From contig JBKECY010000079.1 of assembly GCA_047975025.1 (NCBI GenBank), forward strand, positions 1-64,000: 64,000 nucleotides of DNA, given 5' to 3'. The position numbers and the translations under genes are program-made. This document shows positions 25,706 to 33,637 of the stretch, in pieces; the first letter of the stretch is position 1; each line of letters opens with the position of its first letter. A model generated the notes under the pieces. The model was not told where the DNA came from. It worked only from the letters and a program-made list of their open reading frames with translations, and made no database searches. Source of the DNA: JBKECY01 sp047975025. GTDB taxonomy: Bacteria > Bacillota > Clostridia > Lachnospirales > Lachnospiraceae.

Positions 25706-26899
25706 ATGGCAGATAAAAAGCAGAGAAAAGAGCAGGGATTATTGACACATGCTGTGCATACAGGAAACGGAGTGGACGAGTTTACCAAGGCAATCAAACG
25801 GCCGATTACAATGGCCAACAGCTATGAACTGCCCTATGATCCGTCATCAATTAACTGGAGCAGCTCGGAAGGAAATCTGTATACCCGTAACGGAGGGGTG
25901 AACCAGCAGTATCTGCAGGAAAAAATCGCTCAGTTTGAAGGCGGGGAAGATTGTATTGTACTGGCTTCCGGTGTGGCGGCGCTTTCGGGGTTGTTCTTCT
26001 CACTGGTAAATGCCGGAGATCATATCGTATTTTCGAGTGTTACCTATGTGGCGGTATACAGACTTTTAAACGAACTTTTTAACGGGAAATTCAATGTTGA
26101 AACAACAATTGTAGATACTTCTGACCTTGAAAAAGTTAAAGCGGCACTTCGACCAAATACAAAACTCATACATATTGAGACGCCCGGCAATCCTACATTG
26201 ACAGTATCAGACATCGAAGAAATCGCCAGGCTGGCACATGCGAATCATAGCCTGCTTTCTGTGGACAATACATTCGCAACGCCTTATAATCAGAAACCGA
26301 TTGCTCTGGGAGCAGATTTTAGCATCCAGAGTCTTACAAAATATATTAATGGACATGGGGACGCCATGGGAGGCGCTATTATAGGTAGAAAAGAGCATCT
26401 GGATACGATTCGTGCACAGGCGCAGGTCAATCTGGGAGCGGCCATCAGCCCCTTTAATGCGTGGCTTATTATGCGCGGTGCGGTGACATTTCCGCTGCGT
26501 ATGCGCCAGCATAACGAAAGTGCTCAGAAAATCGCAGAATATCTGGAAGGAATTCCGGGAGTCAGCTTTGTTGCCTATCCGGGCCTGCCTTCTCATAGAG
26601 GCCATGCAATCGCGAAGAAACAGACGCTCGCAGGATATGGAGGCATGATTTCCTTTGGACTTCGTACAGATCATGATGGGTATAACCGGTTTGTAAGCCA
26701 TTTGGAGTTGATTACCTCAGCCGTATCTTTGGGACATGATGCGAGTCTGATTGTATTTCTGGGAGAAGATGATGAGCGTCAATACCTGTATCCGGAAGAG
26801 TTTCACAACGGTTTTCTGCGCTTTAGCGTAGGGATTGAGGATACGGAGGACCTGTTGGAAGACCTTCGTCAGGCACTGGAAAAAGAAAATCTTTTATAA
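25706..26899 (+). CDS. Cys/Met-metabolism PLP enzyme (cystathionine gamma-synthase/lyase or methionine gamma-lyase type)
   Basis: 397-residue fold-type I PLP enzyme. Motifs: the phosphate-binding LYTRNGG, the stacking region VLASGVAALSGLF, HIETPGNPTLTVSDI, VDNTFATPYNQ, and the PLP lysine in SLTKYINGHGDAMGG. It belongs to the family that makes or splits cystathionine, or cleaves methionine; visible residues do not settle the reaction. The gene is monocistronic with its own promoter and lies directly before the sulfhydrylase operon, so a role in methionine/cysteine interconversion is likely. Confidence 0.85.
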   Translation: MADKKQRKEQGLLTHAVHTGNGVDEFTKAIKRPITMANSYELPYDPSSINWSSSEGNLYTRNGGVNQQYLQEKIAQFEGGEDCIVLASGVAALSGLFFSLVNAGDHIVFSSVTYVAVYRLLNELFNGKFNVETTIVDTSDLEKVKAALRPNTKLIHIETPGNPTLTVSDIEEIARLAHANHSLLSVDNTFATPYNQKPIALGADFSIQSLTKYINGHGDAMGGAIIGRKEHLDTIRAQAQVNLGAAISPFNAWLIMRGAVTFPLRMRQHNESAQKIAEYLEGIPGVSFVAYPGLPSHRGHAIAKKQTLAGYGGMISFGLRTDHDGYNRFVSHLELITSAVSLGHDASLIVFLGEDDERQYLYPEEFHNGFLRFSVGIEDTEDLLEDLRQALEKENLL

Positions 26900-26913
26900 A
26901 TTAAAAAAAAGTG

Positions 26914-26942
26914 TTGACAGGCGATTAAAAAGATAGTAGAAT
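26914..26942 (+). promoter_or_regulatory. Promoter of the cysteine leader/metY transcript
   Basis: Perfect TTGACA (26914-26919), 17 bases, TAGAAT (26937-26942). The start near 26949 gives a leader of about 200 bases before metY. Confidence 0.8.
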
Positions 26943-26964
26943 TCAATTTACAGATAACCAACAA

Positions 26965-26980
26965 AACAAATAGGAATTGT
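26965..26980 (+). promoter_or_regulatory. Candidate CymR-type operator in the metY leader
   Basis: AACAAATAGGAATTGT, just past the transcription start. A close copy (AAACAATAGGAATGAT) lies at 29128-29143 before cysK. An Rrf2/CymR-like regulator is encoded between the two genes, and TAGGAAT resembles the known CymR-site core. Confidence 0.5.
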
Positions 26981-26997
26981 ACGAAAGGAGAACAACT

Positions 26998-27084
26998 ATG
27001 GTATCAAAACAACTACGACAGAGAGTGTATTGTAATACGGACAAGCATCGAATGTGTAGTTTTGCCATGTCGCGTTGTTGTTAA
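26998..27084 (+). CDS. Cysteine-rich leader peptide upstream of metY
   Basis: 28-codon open frame: ATG 26998 behind a strong AAAGGAG site, ending in Arg-Cys-Cys-stop. It has four Cys codons, all TGT (positions 12, 20, 27 and 28). It lies between a strong promoter and the sulfhydrylase gene, 69 bases before it. Its position, ribosome site and terminal Cys-Cys suggest a leader peptide that senses cysteinyl-tRNA supply. The next 69 bases have no intrinsic terminator, so regulation would be by Rho, message stability or translation. The GTTGTTGTT of the Cys codons can pair with AACAAC at the leader's own start (26991-26996) or at 27008-27013. Confidence 0.7.
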   Translation: MVSKQLRQRVYCNTDKHRMCSFAMSRCC

Positions 27085-27153
27085 TAATGAAATAAGCATA
27101 GTTGAAACAGTGAAAACATATAAAAATAAAAGAGTTTAAAAGGAGATTATACT

Positions 27154-28464
27154 ATGAGTGATAAAATCAAAAGAGCAGACAGAAATTTTAAATTTGAGAC
27201 ATTGCAGCTTCATGTTGGCCAGGAGAAACCGGATGCCGTAACAGACGCCAGAGCCGTTCCGATTTATGCAACAACTTCGTATGTGTTCCATGATTCAGAT
27301 CATGCAGCGGCCAGATTCGGACTTGCAGATGCTGGTAATATCTACGGACGTCTGACAAACCCGACACAGGGTGTATTTGAGGAAAGAATTGCAGCACTTG
27401 AAGGCGGCGTGGCAGCTCTTGGTGTAGCTTCCGGTGCAGCAGCGATTACCTATTCCATCCAGAATATTGCAGTGGCAGGTGATAACATCGTATCCGCCAA
27501 GAATATTTACGGTGGTTCTTATAATTTATTTGCTCACACACTGCCGCAGTATGGCATTACGACTTCATTTGTTGATATCTTCAACGAAGACGAGACCAGA
27601 GCCGCCATCAACGACAGAACAAAGGCTATTTTTATTGAAACTCTTGGAAACCCGAACTCAGATGTGGTTGACATTGAAGCAGTTGCTAAACTGGCACATG
27701 AATACAAAATTCCGTTAATTGTTGATAATACATTTGCAACACCTTACCTTGTACGCCCGATTGAATTCGGCGCTGACATTGTAGTTCATTCAGCAACCAA
27801 GTTCATCGGCGGTCATGGAACCGCAATCGGTGGCGTCATTGTAGACAGTGGTAAATTTGATTGGGAAGGTTCAGGCAAATTCGCAGTTCTGACAGAGCCG
27901 AACCCAAGCTATCACGGCATCAGCTTCACCAAAGCAGTAGGACCGGCTGCTTATGTAACGAAAATCCGCGCAATTTTACTGAGAGATACAGGTGCGACTT
28001 TATCACCGTTCCATGCCTTCATCTTCTTGCAGGGTCTTGAATCTCTCTCACTTCGTGTAGAGCGTCATGTGTCCAATGCATTAAAGGTCATTGAGTACTT
28101 GAATCAGCATCCACAGGTAGAGAAAGTACATCACCCATCTGTTGAAGAGGATGGAGTACAGCAGGATCTTTACAAGAAATATTTCCCGGCAGGCGGCGGA
28201 AGTATCTTTACTTTTGAAATCAAAGGAGATGCTCAAAAAGCCAAAGATTTTATTGATAATCTGGAATTATTCTCACTGCTTGCCAATGTGGCTGATGTTA
28301 AATCACTTGTTATTCATCCGGCATCAACGACACATTCACAGCTGACAGAGGCTGAGCTTCTGGATCAGGGAATCAAACCAAATACAATCCGTTTGTCTAT
28401 CGGAATTGAGAACATCGATGATCTGATTCAGGATCTGGACGAAGCATTTAAGGCAGTAAACTAA
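27154..28464 (+). CDS. metY: O-acetylhomoserine sulfhydrylase
   Basis: 436 residues, the length normal for O-acetylhomoserine aminocarboxypropyltransferase. Typical N-terminus (FKFETLQLHVGQE), RAVPIYATTSYVF, NIYGRLTNPT, VDNTFATPYL, PLP lysine in SATKFIGGHGTAIGG, and HPASTTHSQL near the C-terminus. It joins sulfide or methanethiol with O-acetylhomoserine to give homocysteine or methionine in the cytoplasm. AAAGGAG precedes ATG 27154. Control probably includes the Cys-codon leader and the CymR-type protein encoded next. Confidence 0.92.
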   Translation: MSDKIKRADRNFKFETLQLHVGQEKPDAVTDARAVPIYATTSYVFHDSDHAAARFGLADAGNIYGRLTNPTQGVFEERIAALEGGVAALGVASGAAAITYSIQNIAVAGDNIVSAKNIYGGSYNLFAHTLPQYGITTSFVDIFNEDETRAAINDRTKAIFIETLGNPNSDVVDIEAVAKLAHEYKIPLIVDNTFATPYLVRPIEFGADIVVHSATKFIGGHGTAIGGVIVDSGKFDWEGSGKFAVLTEPNPSYHGISFTKAVGPAAYVTKIRAILLRDTGATLSPFHAFIFLQGLESLSLRVERHVSNALKVIEYLNQHPQVEKVHHPSVEEDGVQQDLYKKYFPAGGGSIFTFEIKGDAQKAKDFIDNLELFSLLANVADVKSLVIHPASTTHSQLTEAELLDQGIKPNTIRLSIGIENIDDLIQDLDEAFKAVN

Positions 28465-28477
28465 ATAGTATCAAAGT

Positions 28478-28520
28478 ATCGGAGACTGTACCTGCTCAGG
28501 CGGGTACAGAGGTCTCTGAT
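28478..28520 (+). terminator. Hairpin after metY
   Basis: ATCGGAGACTGTACC pairs, with small mismatches, with GGGTACAGAGGTCTCTGAT. No U-run follows, so it is either a weak terminator or a stabilising 3' hairpin. Confidence 0.45.
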
Positions 28521-28625
28521 AAAACCATCTGAATTTGCAGTCAAGAACATTAATAAAATTACTGAAGTTAAGATATGGCAGATTACAGGTATGCGTACAT
28601 TCAATAATGGAAGGGAGACATTAAC

Positions 28626-29072
28626 ATGAGAGTTTCAACCAAAGGAAGATATGGACTTAAAGCATTGGTCGATGTCACAATCAACGAAAAAGAAGGCTGT
28701 GTTTCGCTGGTGAATATTGCGAACCGCAATCAAATATCGCTTCCTTACCTTGAACATGTATTTGCCAGTCTGAAAAAAGCAGGAATCGTAAGAAGTATCA
28801 AGGGGCCGCAAGGAGGCTATATGCTGGAAGAAAGCCCTGATAAAATCACAATTTCAAGCATCCTGACAGCACTCGACGGTGATTACAGGGTGGCGAATGA
28901 ACAGCCTGAGGATGCACAGGTCAGTGTCTATGTATCCAAAGCAATTGATTCACTTATCTGGGAGCCGGTTAATAAAAGTCTTTCAGAAATACTGGAAAAC
29001 ACAACACTAAAAGATCTTACGGATGAGTATATTCGTGTATCACAGTCAGATCAGATTATGTATTACATTTGA
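28626..29072 (+). CDS. Rrf2-family regulator, CymR-like
   Basis: 148 residues. Winged helix at about 1-80 (MRVSTKGRYGLKALVDV, SLPYLEHVFASLKKAGIV, GPQGGYML) and a helical dimer region. The IscR/NsrR cysteine triad is absent (one Cys only, in EGCVSL), so it is the cluster-free type represented by CymR, the repressor of cysteine metabolism that works with CysK in Bacillus and Staphylococcus. Its place between metY and cysK supports that role. AAGGGAG lies before the ATG. Confidence 0.82.
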   Translation: MRVSTKGRYGLKALVDVTINEKEGCVSLVNIANRNQISLPYLEHVFASLKKAGIVRSIKGPQGGYMLEESPDKITISSILTALDGDYRVANEQPEDAQVSVYVSKAIDSLIWEPVNKSLSEILENTTLKDLTDEYIRVSQSDQIMYYI

Positions 29073-29127
29073 TGTGAAACACTTTATGATATAGCAATGG
29101 CAGCAGGACGGGCAGAGCAGTATTTGT

Positions 29128-29143
29128 AAACAATAGGAATGAT
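29128..29143 (+). promoter_or_regulatory. Candidate CymR-type operator before cysK
   Basis: AAACAATAGGAATGAT, sharing ACAA.TAGGAAT with the metY leader site. It lies 25 bases before the cysK start. Confidence 0.45.
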
Positions 29144-29167
29144 TTAGTAAGAAAGAGGGATAGTATT

Positions 29168-30097
29168 ATGTCTAAAATAGCTAGCAAACTAACGGAGTTA
29201 ATCGGTAACACACCACTATTGGAATTAAGCAGATACGAAAAAGCGCATGAATTAGATGCAAAAATTGTCGCAAAGCTGGAATACTTCAATCCCTTGGGAA
29301 GTGTTAAGGATAGAATTGCACTTGCCTTGATTGAAGAAGGAATTAAACAGGGAAAAATCAATGATGATACAATTATCATCGAGCCTACCAGTGGTAATAC
29401 AGGAATTGGTCTGGCATTCGTAGCTGCTTCCAAAGGGCTGAAACTGATTCTGACCATGCCGGACACAATGAGTATTGAGCGCAGAAGAATTGTATCTGTA
29501 CTGGGAGCAGAAGTTGTGCTTACACCAGGAGCAGAAGGTATGAAAGGTGCGATTGCAAAAGCACAGGAATTGGTCAAAGAGTATGGCAATGCCGTAATTC
29601 CGCAGCAATTTGCGAATCCGGCGAATCCTGAAATTCATAAAAAAACGACTGCTGTTGAAATCTGGAATGATACAGATGGAAAAGTTGATATCTTCGTAGC
29701 AGGCGTAGGAACCGGCGGAACCATTACCGGTGTCGGAGTGGCATTAAAAGAGAAGAACCCAGATGTGAAAGTCGTTGCGGTAGAGCCGGCAAGTTCTCCG
29801 GTACTTTCCGGAGGAAAACCGGGACCACACAAAATTCAGGGCATTGGCGCCGGATTTGTGCCGGACGTATTAGATCAGACGATTATTGATGAGATTATAA
29901 CGGTAGAAAATGATGACGCATTTGCAGCTTCCAGAGAAGTGGCCAAGACAGACGGTGTCTTCGTTGGTATCTCATCAGGCGCAGCAATTAAGGCGGCTAC
30001 ACAATTAGCAGAGCGTCCGGAAAATAAGGGCAAGACAATTGTTGTACTGCTTCCGGATACGGGTGAAAGATATCTCTCAACGGCTCTGTTTGAATAA
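29168..30097 (+). CDS. cysK: Cysteine synthase (O-acetylserine sulfhydrylase)
   Basis: 309-residue fold-type II PLP enzyme. NPLGSVKDR holds the PLP lysine (about residue 43), EPTSGNTGIG is the Asn-loop, GTGGTITGVG binds phosphate, and ISSGAAIKAA is near the C-terminus. It makes cysteine from O-acetylserine and sulfide in the cytoplasm. It lies 95 bases after the CymR-like regulator gene. In Bacillus-type systems CysK also binds CymR as co-repressor, and the gene order fits that. Confidence 0.93.
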   Translation: MSKIASKLTELIGNTPLLELSRYEKAHELDAKIVAKLEYFNPLGSVKDRIALALIEEGIKQGKINDDTIIIEPTSGNTGIGLAFVAASKGLKLILTMPDTMSIERRRIVSVLGAEVVLTPGAEGMKGAIAKAQELVKEYGNAVIPQQFANPANPEIHKKTTAVEIWNDTDGKVDIFVAGVGTGGTITGVGVALKEKNPDVKVVAVEPASSPVLSGGKPGPHKIQGIGAGFVPDVLDQTIIDEIITVENDDAFAASREVAKTDGVFVGISSGAAIKAATQLAERPENKGKTIVVLLPDTGERYLSTALFE

Positions 30098-30118
30098 GCA
30101 GACAATCGCTATATTAAT

Positions 30119-30168
30119 AGACCTCTCTATGGGTGATGGTATACATCAAACATGGAGAGGTCTTTTAC
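30119..30168 (+). terminator. Terminator after cysK
   Basis: AGACCTCTC (30119-30127) pairs with GAGAGGTCT (30155-30163) and is followed by TTTT. Confidence 0.85.
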
Positions 30169-30323
30169 ATAAGCCAAATAAAAAATGTATTGAAAAATAC
30201 GCGCAATATCTGTGGAAAATGCCCAATTGCTTTACGAATTCAACGGTGCTACATTTAGAGAGTACGTACCCGCAACGATATTAGGGGGTACAAGGATAAC
30301 TGTAAGAATCGGAAGGAGAAAAA

Positions 30324-30743
30324 ATGAAAGATATGAATTGTGCGTACTGCGCTGAAGGCGACAATCTGGCGGCCTTTGGGATCAAGATTTGTGAATTGGA
30401 TTATGCTAAAGTGTATCTGTTCAAAGAGCAAAGCCATAAAGGCAGAGTGATCTGTGCGACAAAATCCCATGTAAAGGATATTACCGAACTTCCGGATGAA
30501 GAGAGAAACGGTTTCTTTGCGGCTATGTCCAAAGTTTCTGCTGCAATACAAAAAGCATTCCACCCGGATAAAGTAAATTATGGAGCGTACGGCGACACAG
30601 CCGGACACGTACATTTTCACCTGGTGCCGAAATACAAGGATGGATTTGAATGGGCAGGTATCTTTGCCATGAATCCGGAGCAGACATTTTTGAGTGATGC
30701 AGAATATACTGAAATTATTGAGGCCATCAAGTCAAATATATAG
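30324..30743 (+). CDS. HIT-family nucleotide hydrolase
   Basis: 139 residues. The histidine triad is HVHFHLVPK (about residues 94-102), with GAYGDTAGHVH before it and an N-terminal CAYC pair that may bind zinc as in other HIT proteins. HIT proteins hydrolyse nucleoside phosphoramidates or dinucleotides such as adenosyl polyphosphates. It is a single gene with GGAAGGAG before its ATG and a shared terminator after it. The exact substrate cannot be read from the sequence. Confidence 0.88.
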   Translation: MKDMNCAYCAEGDNLAAFGIKICELDYAKVYLFKEQSHKGRVICATKSHVKDITELPDEERNGFFAAMSKVSAAIQKAFHPDKVNYGAYGDTAGHVHFHLVPKYKDGFEWAGIFAMNPEQTFLSDAEYTEIIEAIKSNI

Positions 30744-30756
30744 GTAAAGTCATATA

Positions 30757-30795
30757 AAAAGAGCCACAAGGGATTATTCCTTGTGGCCCTTTCTA
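30757..30795. terminator. Bidirectional terminator between HIT and the Arc-like gene
   Basis: GCCACAAGG (30763-30771), loop, CCTTGTGGC (30779-30787), with AAAAAGA to the left (a T-run on the minus strand) and CCTTTCT to the right. The loop contains the stop codon of the minus-strand Arc-like gene. Confidence 0.85.
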
Positions 30796-30944
30796 CGTCG
30801 TACTGCTTCTGTCAGCAGAAACTCAATCTGCCCATTGATGGAGCGGAAATCATCTTCGGCCCACTCTGCAATTTCATTCCACAAAGTAGGAGAAAGGCGG
30901 AGAAGCAATTGTTTTTTGTCAGGTGGATTCTTGCTGGCAGCCAT
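30774..30944 (-). CDS. Small Arc/ribbon-helix-helix protein next to the SPFH gene
   Basis: 56 residues. Begins MAASKNPPDKKQLLLRLSP, then a two-helix body (WNEIAEWAEDDFRSING and IEFLLTEAVRRRK). This is the Arc-type ribbon-helix-helix pattern: a basic strand (KKQLLLRLS) followed by two amphipathic helices. AAAGGAG lies before ATG 30944. The gene starts 27 bases after the SPFH stop, so the two are one operon. It may bind DNA as a dimer and could regulate the pair, or act as an assembly factor for the SPFH protein. Confidence 0.8.
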   Translation of the reverse strand: MAASKNPPDKKQLLLRLSPTLWNEIAEWAEDDFRSINGQIEFLLTEAVRRRKGHKE

Positions 30945-30971
30945 TCCGTTATCTCCTTTCGTGTAGAATTA

Positions 30972-32003
30972 TTAATAGATAGAGCCGCTGTTAACGATAG
31001 GCTGCGCATCTTTGTTGCCGCACAATACGACCAGCAGATTGCTGACCATAGCAGCCTTTCGCTCGGCATCAAGATCTACAATATTATTCTCTGAGAGCTC
31101 GTCAAGTGCCATCTTCACCATACCGACAGCCCCTTCTACGATCATCTGGCGTGCATCTACGATAGCGGAAGCCTGCTGTCTCTGCAGCATGGCAGCGGCA
31201 ATTTCGCTGGAATAAGACAGATGAGTAATGCGTGCTTCTACGATTTCAAGACCGGCCAGAGTAACCTTGTCCTGGATTTCTTCTTTCAGCTTGATGGCAA
31301 TTTCCTGACTGCTGCCGCGCAGAGAGCGTTCACTGCCGTCATCGTCATTTCCCGGGTCGTCATAGGGATAGAGCCGGACAATATTACGCAAAGCAGAGTC
31401 ACATTGTATAGACAGGAACTCCTTGTAGTTGTCAACATTGAATAAAGCTTTGGCTGTGTTCTCCACACGCCAGATGACTACAATGCCAATAATGATGGGG
31501 TTTCCCAGCAGATCATTGATTTTTTGCTTACCGTTGTCTAAGGTCATTGCTTTTAGCGAAATTGTCTTTCTTTTGGGAGCTGCGACCTCGGACTGAGTGT
31601 TAAGCTTTCCTTTTTCAATCGAGAGTTCGCTTTTGTTCATCGTTTCTGATTCAGTGTGAGATGCGGGGACCGCAGCCGTACAGAAAGGGTTGACATAATA
31701 GAGGCCTTCGGAACGGATGGTACCATGGTATTTACCAAACAAAGTCAAAACCAACGCTTCATTCGGCCGTACTATCTTAAGCCCTGCATATAGAATCGGA
31801 CAAATAATGCAGGAGAGCAGGCAGCCAATCGTTACCAGCAGGCTTGTCGGAATCGGAGATGCCAGAATGGCTCCCCAGATAATCAGGCCAATACCGATTA
31901 GAAGGGCCAATGTATTAAAAATCAGGAAAATCATACCGCTGTGCGGAGCTATGAGCAGCTCTTCGTTTTGCAGGCGGCTTGTTGCATTCGTATCATTTGA
32001 CAT
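30972..32003 (-). CDS. SPFH/stomatin-domain membrane protein
   Basis: 343 residues. Two hydrophobic helices at about 25-45 and 50-75, then an SPFH/band-7 domain (about 80-290: VRPNEALVLTLFGKYHGTI, GIVVIWRVENTAKAL, LAGLEIVEARITHLSYS, ending in an Ala-rich coiled region). Unlike most family members it has a long insertion rich in acidic residues (DDPGNDDDGSERS). SPFH proteins form large membrane-bound rings. ATG 32003 is used because GGAGG suits it; ATG 32009 is only three bases from that site. Co-transcribed with the Arc-like gene. Confidence 0.85.
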   Translation of the reverse strand: MSNDTNATSRLQNEELLIAPHSGMIFLIFNTLALLIGIGLIIWGAILASPIPTSLLVTIGCLLSCIICPILYAGLKIVRPNEALVLTLFGKYHGTIRSEGLYYVNPFCTAAVPASHTESETMNKSELSIEKGKLNTQSEVAAPKRKTISLKAMTLDNGKQKINDLLGNPIIIGIVVIWRVENTAKALFNVDNYKEFLSIQCDSALRNIVRLYPYDDPGNDDDGSERSLRGSSQEIAIKLKEEIQDKVTLAGLEIVEARITHLSYSSEIAAAMLQRQQASAIVDARQMIVEGAVGMVKMALDELSENNIVDLDAERKAAMVSNLLVVLCGNKDAQPIVNSGSIY

Positions 32004-32047
32004 TATCATACACCTCCAAATTAATATTTAAATGATATCATAATAAT

Positions 32048-32076
32048 ATCATAAGGGCTTTTCTCGCAAATGTCAA
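32048..32076 (-). promoter_or_regulatory. Promoter of the SPFH-Arc operon, inside an inverted repeat
   Basis: Minus strand TTGACA (32071-32076), 17 bases, TATGAT (32048-32053). The spacer is one arm of a perfect 15-base inverted repeat. Confidence 0.75.
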
Positions 32077-32099
32077 TACATTTTGAGAAAAGCCCTTAT
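32051..32099. terminator. Perfect 15-base inverted repeat after the URO-D gene
   Basis: ATAAGGGCTTTTCTC (32051-32065) and its exact reverse complement (32085-32099). It can end the URO-D transcript, but its left arm is also the SPFH promoter spacer and the promoter -35 lies in its loop. It may double as an operator. Confidence 0.65.
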
Positions 32100-32119
32100 G
32101 TGAGGTATATACGCAGGTG

Positions 32120-33433
32120 CTATTTACTGCCGTAGGTCATAACAGTTTCGAACATAGCTTCCACATTTTCGCGTTTTGCATTATCAATACATGCATTGGT
32201 ATCAAAGATATAGCCGCCGCCCGGCGCACAGATATCAATCAGGCGCTTAGTCTGGTCGAGGACTTCTTGTTTCGTACCAAATTCCAGAGTGTAGATGGGG
32301 AGATTTCCGCTGATGCAGGCTGTATCGCCGAGAATCTTTTTGGCCCGGGAAATATCGACACTTTCAAAATGATAGATGACTTTGCCCTTAGGGATATCAG
32401 CAAGCTGCTCAACGCGTGAATCATACTTGCCTTCGCCATAGATTAATGGGGTGACACCCATATCAATCAGCGCCAGCATTACTTTTTTCAGCGGCTTCCA
32501 GTACAGTGTTTCGTACTGCTGCGGACTCATAAATCCATCCATTCCTTTGTGGAGAGGGAAGAAGACCCGCTTGACGGGCAGCGGAGCTGTTTTGAAGTAC
32601 TCAAAACCTTTGATCTGCATATCTGCGAACATATAGCAGGCGGCTTCGACTTCATCAGGGCATTCGAGCTGATCTGTCAGTGCGCCCAGTGTACCGCGGA
32701 AATAGTCGCTTATGATATCAAAAGGAGCCTCTCCTGCACCGGTCATCATGGGTGGAAAGCCAAGCTTGCCAAGTTCTGTTGCAATAGCATTAGAAGCGGC
32801 CGCAGCTTTGGCATCCTCATCGCCGATTTGACTGATCAGAGCGTAGGCATCTCGTGCATCCTGTGAATACAGTCCTTGTAATGGGGTGGTACTTAATACA
32901 ATCGAAGGAATAATGTTAAAGTCAGAGAATCCTTGTAAAGCCGGAAAGGCTCTGGGAATATACTTGCGCAGCATAAATCCGGTGTAATCAGTGAGAAGTT
33001 CCTTATATTCTTCCGGCTGCATATATTCATGCTCGATTACCTGATGTGTGGAAAAATCAGGTACGGAAGTTCCCGGACGTCCCGGCCAGTCGATCATGTT
33101 AGAACCGGCAATTTCATTTGCTCTGCCGCTGGTAAATCCGGTGTGCGTAGTGGCATCAGGCTGAAACTGGGTGTAATAATTAGCCAGTGCCTGAGAGGCA
33201 CGTGGAAAATCGTACATCGACGATTTGTAGGTGGTGTTGTCGAGGAAGTAAGGCAGTGCCCCTACCATCGGTGCGATTGGTACGCGCGGGCCCTCTTTTA
33301 GCGCAACAGCATCTTCAATCAATTGAATTCGTTCCTGAAAAAGCTTGGAATTGTCACTTTTTTTCATCTCTTCTGCATCCATTCTGTTTGCGAACCATGA
33401 AGAGGTTGTTTTGCTTTTGTTTTGCTCACTCAT
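32120..33433 (-). CDS. Uroporphyrinogen-decarboxylase-family (MtaA/corrinoid methyltransferase-like) protein
   Basis: 437-residue URO-D fold protein, longer than true HemE (about 350). Recognisable parts are MTGAGEAPFDIISDYFRGT, FFPLHKGMDGFMSPQQYETLYWKPLKKV and the C-terminal GGGYIFDTNACIDNAKRENVEAM. Such proteins move methyl groups in anaerobes, often between a corrinoid protein and a thiol, rather than making haem. It is divergent from a PucR-like regulator gene, which probably controls it. A second URO-D family gene lies at 58894-60150. The substrate is unknown; the cobalamin riboswitch at the right edge shows that the cell handles corrinoids. Confidence 0.8.
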   Translation of the reverse strand: MSEQNKSKTTSSWFANRMDAEEMKKSDNSKLFQERIQLIEDAVALKEGPRVPIAPMVGALPYFLDNTTYKSSMYDFPRASQALANYYTQFQPDATTHTGFTSGRANEIAGSNMIDWPGRPGTSVPDFSTHQVIEHEYMQPEEYKELLTDYTGFMLRKYIPRAFPALQGFSDFNIIPSIVLSTTPLQGLYSQDARDAYALISQIGDEDAKAAAASNAIATELGKLGFPPMMTGAGEAPFDIISDYFRGTLGALTDQLECPDEVEAACYMFADMQIKGFEYFKTAPLPVKRVFFPLHKGMDGFMSPQQYETLYWKPLKKVMLALIDMGVTPLIYGEGKYDSRVEQLADIPKGKVIYHFESVDISRAKKILGDTACISGNLPIYTLEFGTKQEVLDQTKRLIDICAPGGGYIFDTNACIDNAKRENVEAMFETVMTYGSK

Positions 33434-33488
33434 TTTTTATCCTCCTTTAATGATGCTGTGACAGGAAATCGAACTTGGTGATTAACAC

Positions 33489-33617
33489 AAAGTATAGGAA
33501 GCTGACAGCATAAAATATTTGTTGAATACTATTATAATATTTATTATTAGCAATGACCATTCTACATATACATTGACTTTGCAGAAATAAAATCCTATAC
33601 TTTATATGAAAAGTATA
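33489..33617. promoter_or_regulatory. Operator-like AAAGTATA sites in the URO-D/regulator divergent region
   Basis: TATACTTT (33596-33603) and AAAGTATA (33610-33617) form an inverted repeat with a 6-base gap, over the -10 and start region of the regulator promoter. AAAGTATAGG (33489-33498), on the URO-D side, is the reverse complement of CCTATACTTT at 33594-33603, and there it doubles as a TATACT -10 box for URO-D with no good -35. Confidence 0.6.
33573..33601 (+). promoter_or_regulatory. Promoter of the PucR-like regulator
   Basis: TTGACT (33573-33578), 17 bases, TATACT (33596-33601), 37 bases before the ATG. Confidence 0.75.
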
Positions 33618-33637
33618 CAAAAGAAAGTAGGTGGAAT

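Noticed and set aside
26943..27153. T-box or SAM riboswitch before metY
   Set aside because: No T-box GGTGG-ACC motif and no SAM-box core; the leader is A+T-rich and contains the Cys-codon frame instead.
32120..33433. HemE (uroporphyrinogen decarboxylase) call
   Set aside because: Too long, wrong context and lacking recognisable porphyrin-site features; called URO-D family instead.
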